Origin: Klenkia sp.
Lineage (GTDB): Bacteria; Actinomycetota; Actinomycetes; Mycobacteriales; Geodermatophilaceae
Direction of reading: 5' to 3'
Assembly (NCBI GenBank): GCA_025966215.1
Contig: JAOPVM010000416.1
Location: 1-5,835, forward strand
Length of the DNA: 5,835 nt
Part shown: piece after piece, positions 4,679 to 5,835 of the stretch
How positions within the stretch are numbered: position 1 is the stretch's first letter
How the letters are laid out: each line of letters opens with the position of its first letter
Translations under genes and position numbers: made by a program
The notes under the pieces: model-generated
What the model was told of the DNA's origin: nothing
The model's database searches: none
The model's input: the letters and a program-made list of their open reading frames with translations, nothing else

Positions 4679-5835
4679 ACCGGGTGCGCGCGTTCGGCAC
4701 CTCGCTGCTGGCCCCGGCGCTGGCGATCGGGGTCGCGCTGGTCATCTCCGCGCTCGTCATCCTGGTGATCGGCCAGGACCCGCTGACCGCCGTCCGGGTC
4801 ATGGTCGACTTCGGGGACACCCCCAGCCAGCAGACCCAGGCGATCGTCACCGTGCTCAACCGGGCGGTGCCGCTGTTCCTGGCCGGGCTGGCGGTCTCCG
4901 TCGCCTTCCGGATGGGCCTGTTCAACATCGGCGTCGAGGGCCAGTACCGGCTGGCCACGATCGTCGCCGCGGGTGCCGGTGCGGCCGTGGCACTGCCGGG
5001 CCCGCTGCACCTGCTGTTCGTCATCGTCGTGGCGATGGTGGTCGGGGCGATCTGGGCCGGCATCGTCGGCGTCCTCAAGGTCACCCGCGGCGTCAGCGAG
5101 GTGATCAGCTCGATCATGCTGAACTTCATCGCCGCCGGGCTGGCGTCGACGCTGCTCACCGGCCCGCTGCGTGGCAGCGGCGAGGGCGCCTCGATCATCA
5201 CCACCCGGGAGCTCCCCGAGTCCGCGTGGTTCCCCGACCTGAACGGGCTGTTCACCGTGCTGGGGCTCGCCCAGCCGCGCACCGAGCTCTTCGGCTTCCT
5301 GGTGGTCGCGGGCCTGGCCGGCATCGTCATCTCGGTGCTGATCAAGCGCACCCGCTTCGGCTTCGACCTGCGGGCCAGCGGCCTGTCGCCCTCGGCGGCC
5401 AGCGCCAGCGGCGTCGACGCCCGCAGCATGGTGGTGAAGACGATGCTCATCTCCGGCGCCGTCGCCGGGCTGATCGGGTTGCCCGATCTGCTGGGCTCCA
5501 CGCACAGCTACGGCACCGAGTTCACCGCCGGGCTGGGCTTCCTGGGCATCGCGGTCGCCCTGCTGGGCCGCAACAACCCGATCGGCATCGCCTTCGGCGC
5601 CCTGCTCTTCGGCTTCCTGGACCGTGCGGCCATCCCGCTGCAGTTCGCCGACATCCCCGCCTCGGTGGTCACGATCATCCAGGGCACGATCGTGCTCGCC
5701 GTCGTCGTGGCCAACGAGATCGCCCGGCGCCTGGTCCGTCGCCGGGCCGAGGGCGGCAACGCCGTCAGCGCGCCGTCCACCGGTGACGGCAGCACCGGCG
5801 GCGGCCTCGGGCCCGACGGCGGACCCTCGCCGGAC
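4675..5835 (+). CDS. BMP/nucleoside-type ABC transporter permease (NupP-like), 3' end missing
   Basis: An open frame of 387 codons runs from GTG 4675 to the window edge without a stop. It encodes an integral membrane permease of the branched-chain-amino-acid/simple-sugar permease superfamily (BPD_transp_2), the half-channel type paired with BMP binding proteins. Several hydrophobic segments are visible, at about 9-32, 60-80, 95-132, 143-158, 212-228, 261-275, 285-297, 303-314 and 325-349. Family hallmarks are F83-NIGVEGQ-Q90, S141-EVISSIMLN-N150, R233-ASGLSPSAASASG (the cytoplasmic loop expected to contact the ATPase) and GFLGIAVALLGRNNPIGI around G298-RNNP. A basic RRLVRRR segment ends the membrane domain near residue 356. 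A Gly/Ser/Pro-rich hydrophilic tail, still open at the edge, follows it. The start is fixed by the overlap with the ATPase stop and its Shine-Dalgarno. A second, shorter permease (NupQ-like) would be expected next. Confidence 0.93.
   Translation, partial: MNRVRAFGTSLLAPALAIGVALVISALVILVIGQDPLTAVRVMVDFGDTPSQQTQAIVTVLNRAVPLFLAGLAVSVAFRMGLFNIGVEGQYRLATIVAAGAGAAVALPGPLHLLFVIVVAMVVGAIWAGIVGVLKVTRGVSEVISSIMLNFIAAGLASTLLTGPLRGSGEGASIITTRELPESAWFPDLNGLFTVLGLAQPRTELFGFLVVAGLAGIVISVLIKRTRFGFDLRASGLSPSAASASGVDARSMVVKTMLISGAVAGLIGLPDLLGSTHSYGTEFTAGLGFLGIAVALLGRNNPIGIAFGALLFGFLDRAAIPLQFADIPASVVTIIQGTIVLAVVVANEIARRLVRRRAEGGNAVSAPSTGDGSTGGGLGPDGGPSPD

Noticed and set aside
3616..5505. A 629-codon open frame on the minus strand opposite the ATPase and permease, plus a 339-codon one at 4482-5501
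   Set aside because: Both are shadows of strongly conserved plus-strand genes. Their translations are low-complexity (Asp/His/Gln/Gly/Arg or Ser/Thr/Arg/Pro rich) with no recognisable family, and long antisense frames are expected at this GC content.

Overview
The window is very GC-rich DNA with coding regions whose third codon positions are almost all G or C. GTG starts are used freely and one gene appears to be leaderless. Together with the protein styles (an Ala/Pro-rich exported carboxypeptidase, a Gly/Ser linker after the lipobox), this points to a high-GC actinobacterium, perhaps Geodermatophilaceae-like. The genus is inference only.

Layout. At the left edge is the 3' end of a YihY/BrkB-family membrane protein gene (+, ending at 306). 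It runs tail-to-tail into a membrane-anchored D-alanyl-D-alanine carboxypeptidase gene (-, 1552 to 50), and the two share 257 bp in antisense. A 342-bp divergent intergenic region (1553-1894) follows. It holds a perfect 13-nt inverted repeat that supplies a TAGCGT -10-like box facing each flanking gene, a third copy of its CGCTAAC core, and a 12-bp palindrome.

To the right on the + strand is a BMP-family (PnrA/NupN-type) nucleoside uptake ABC system. Its genes are a lipoprotein substrate-binding protein (1895-2965), a strong hairpin terminator (3004-3044), a double-NBD ATPase (3149-4678), and a permease (4675 to beyond the right edge) that overlaps the ATPase stop by 4 nt. The order matches the Bacillus subtilis nupNOPQ arrangement, so a second permease is expected just outside the window. 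The lipoprotein would capture a purine nucleoside or similar ligand at the outer face of the membrane, the permease pair would form the channel, and the ATPase, with one canonical composite ATP site, would drive import.

I found no tRNA, rRNA, CRISPR array, insertion sequence or phage gene. Nothing here looks like an entirely new system. The points worth a second look are the divergent promoter/operator region, the long antisense overlap, the terminator that splits the transporter operon, and the asymmetric ATPase.
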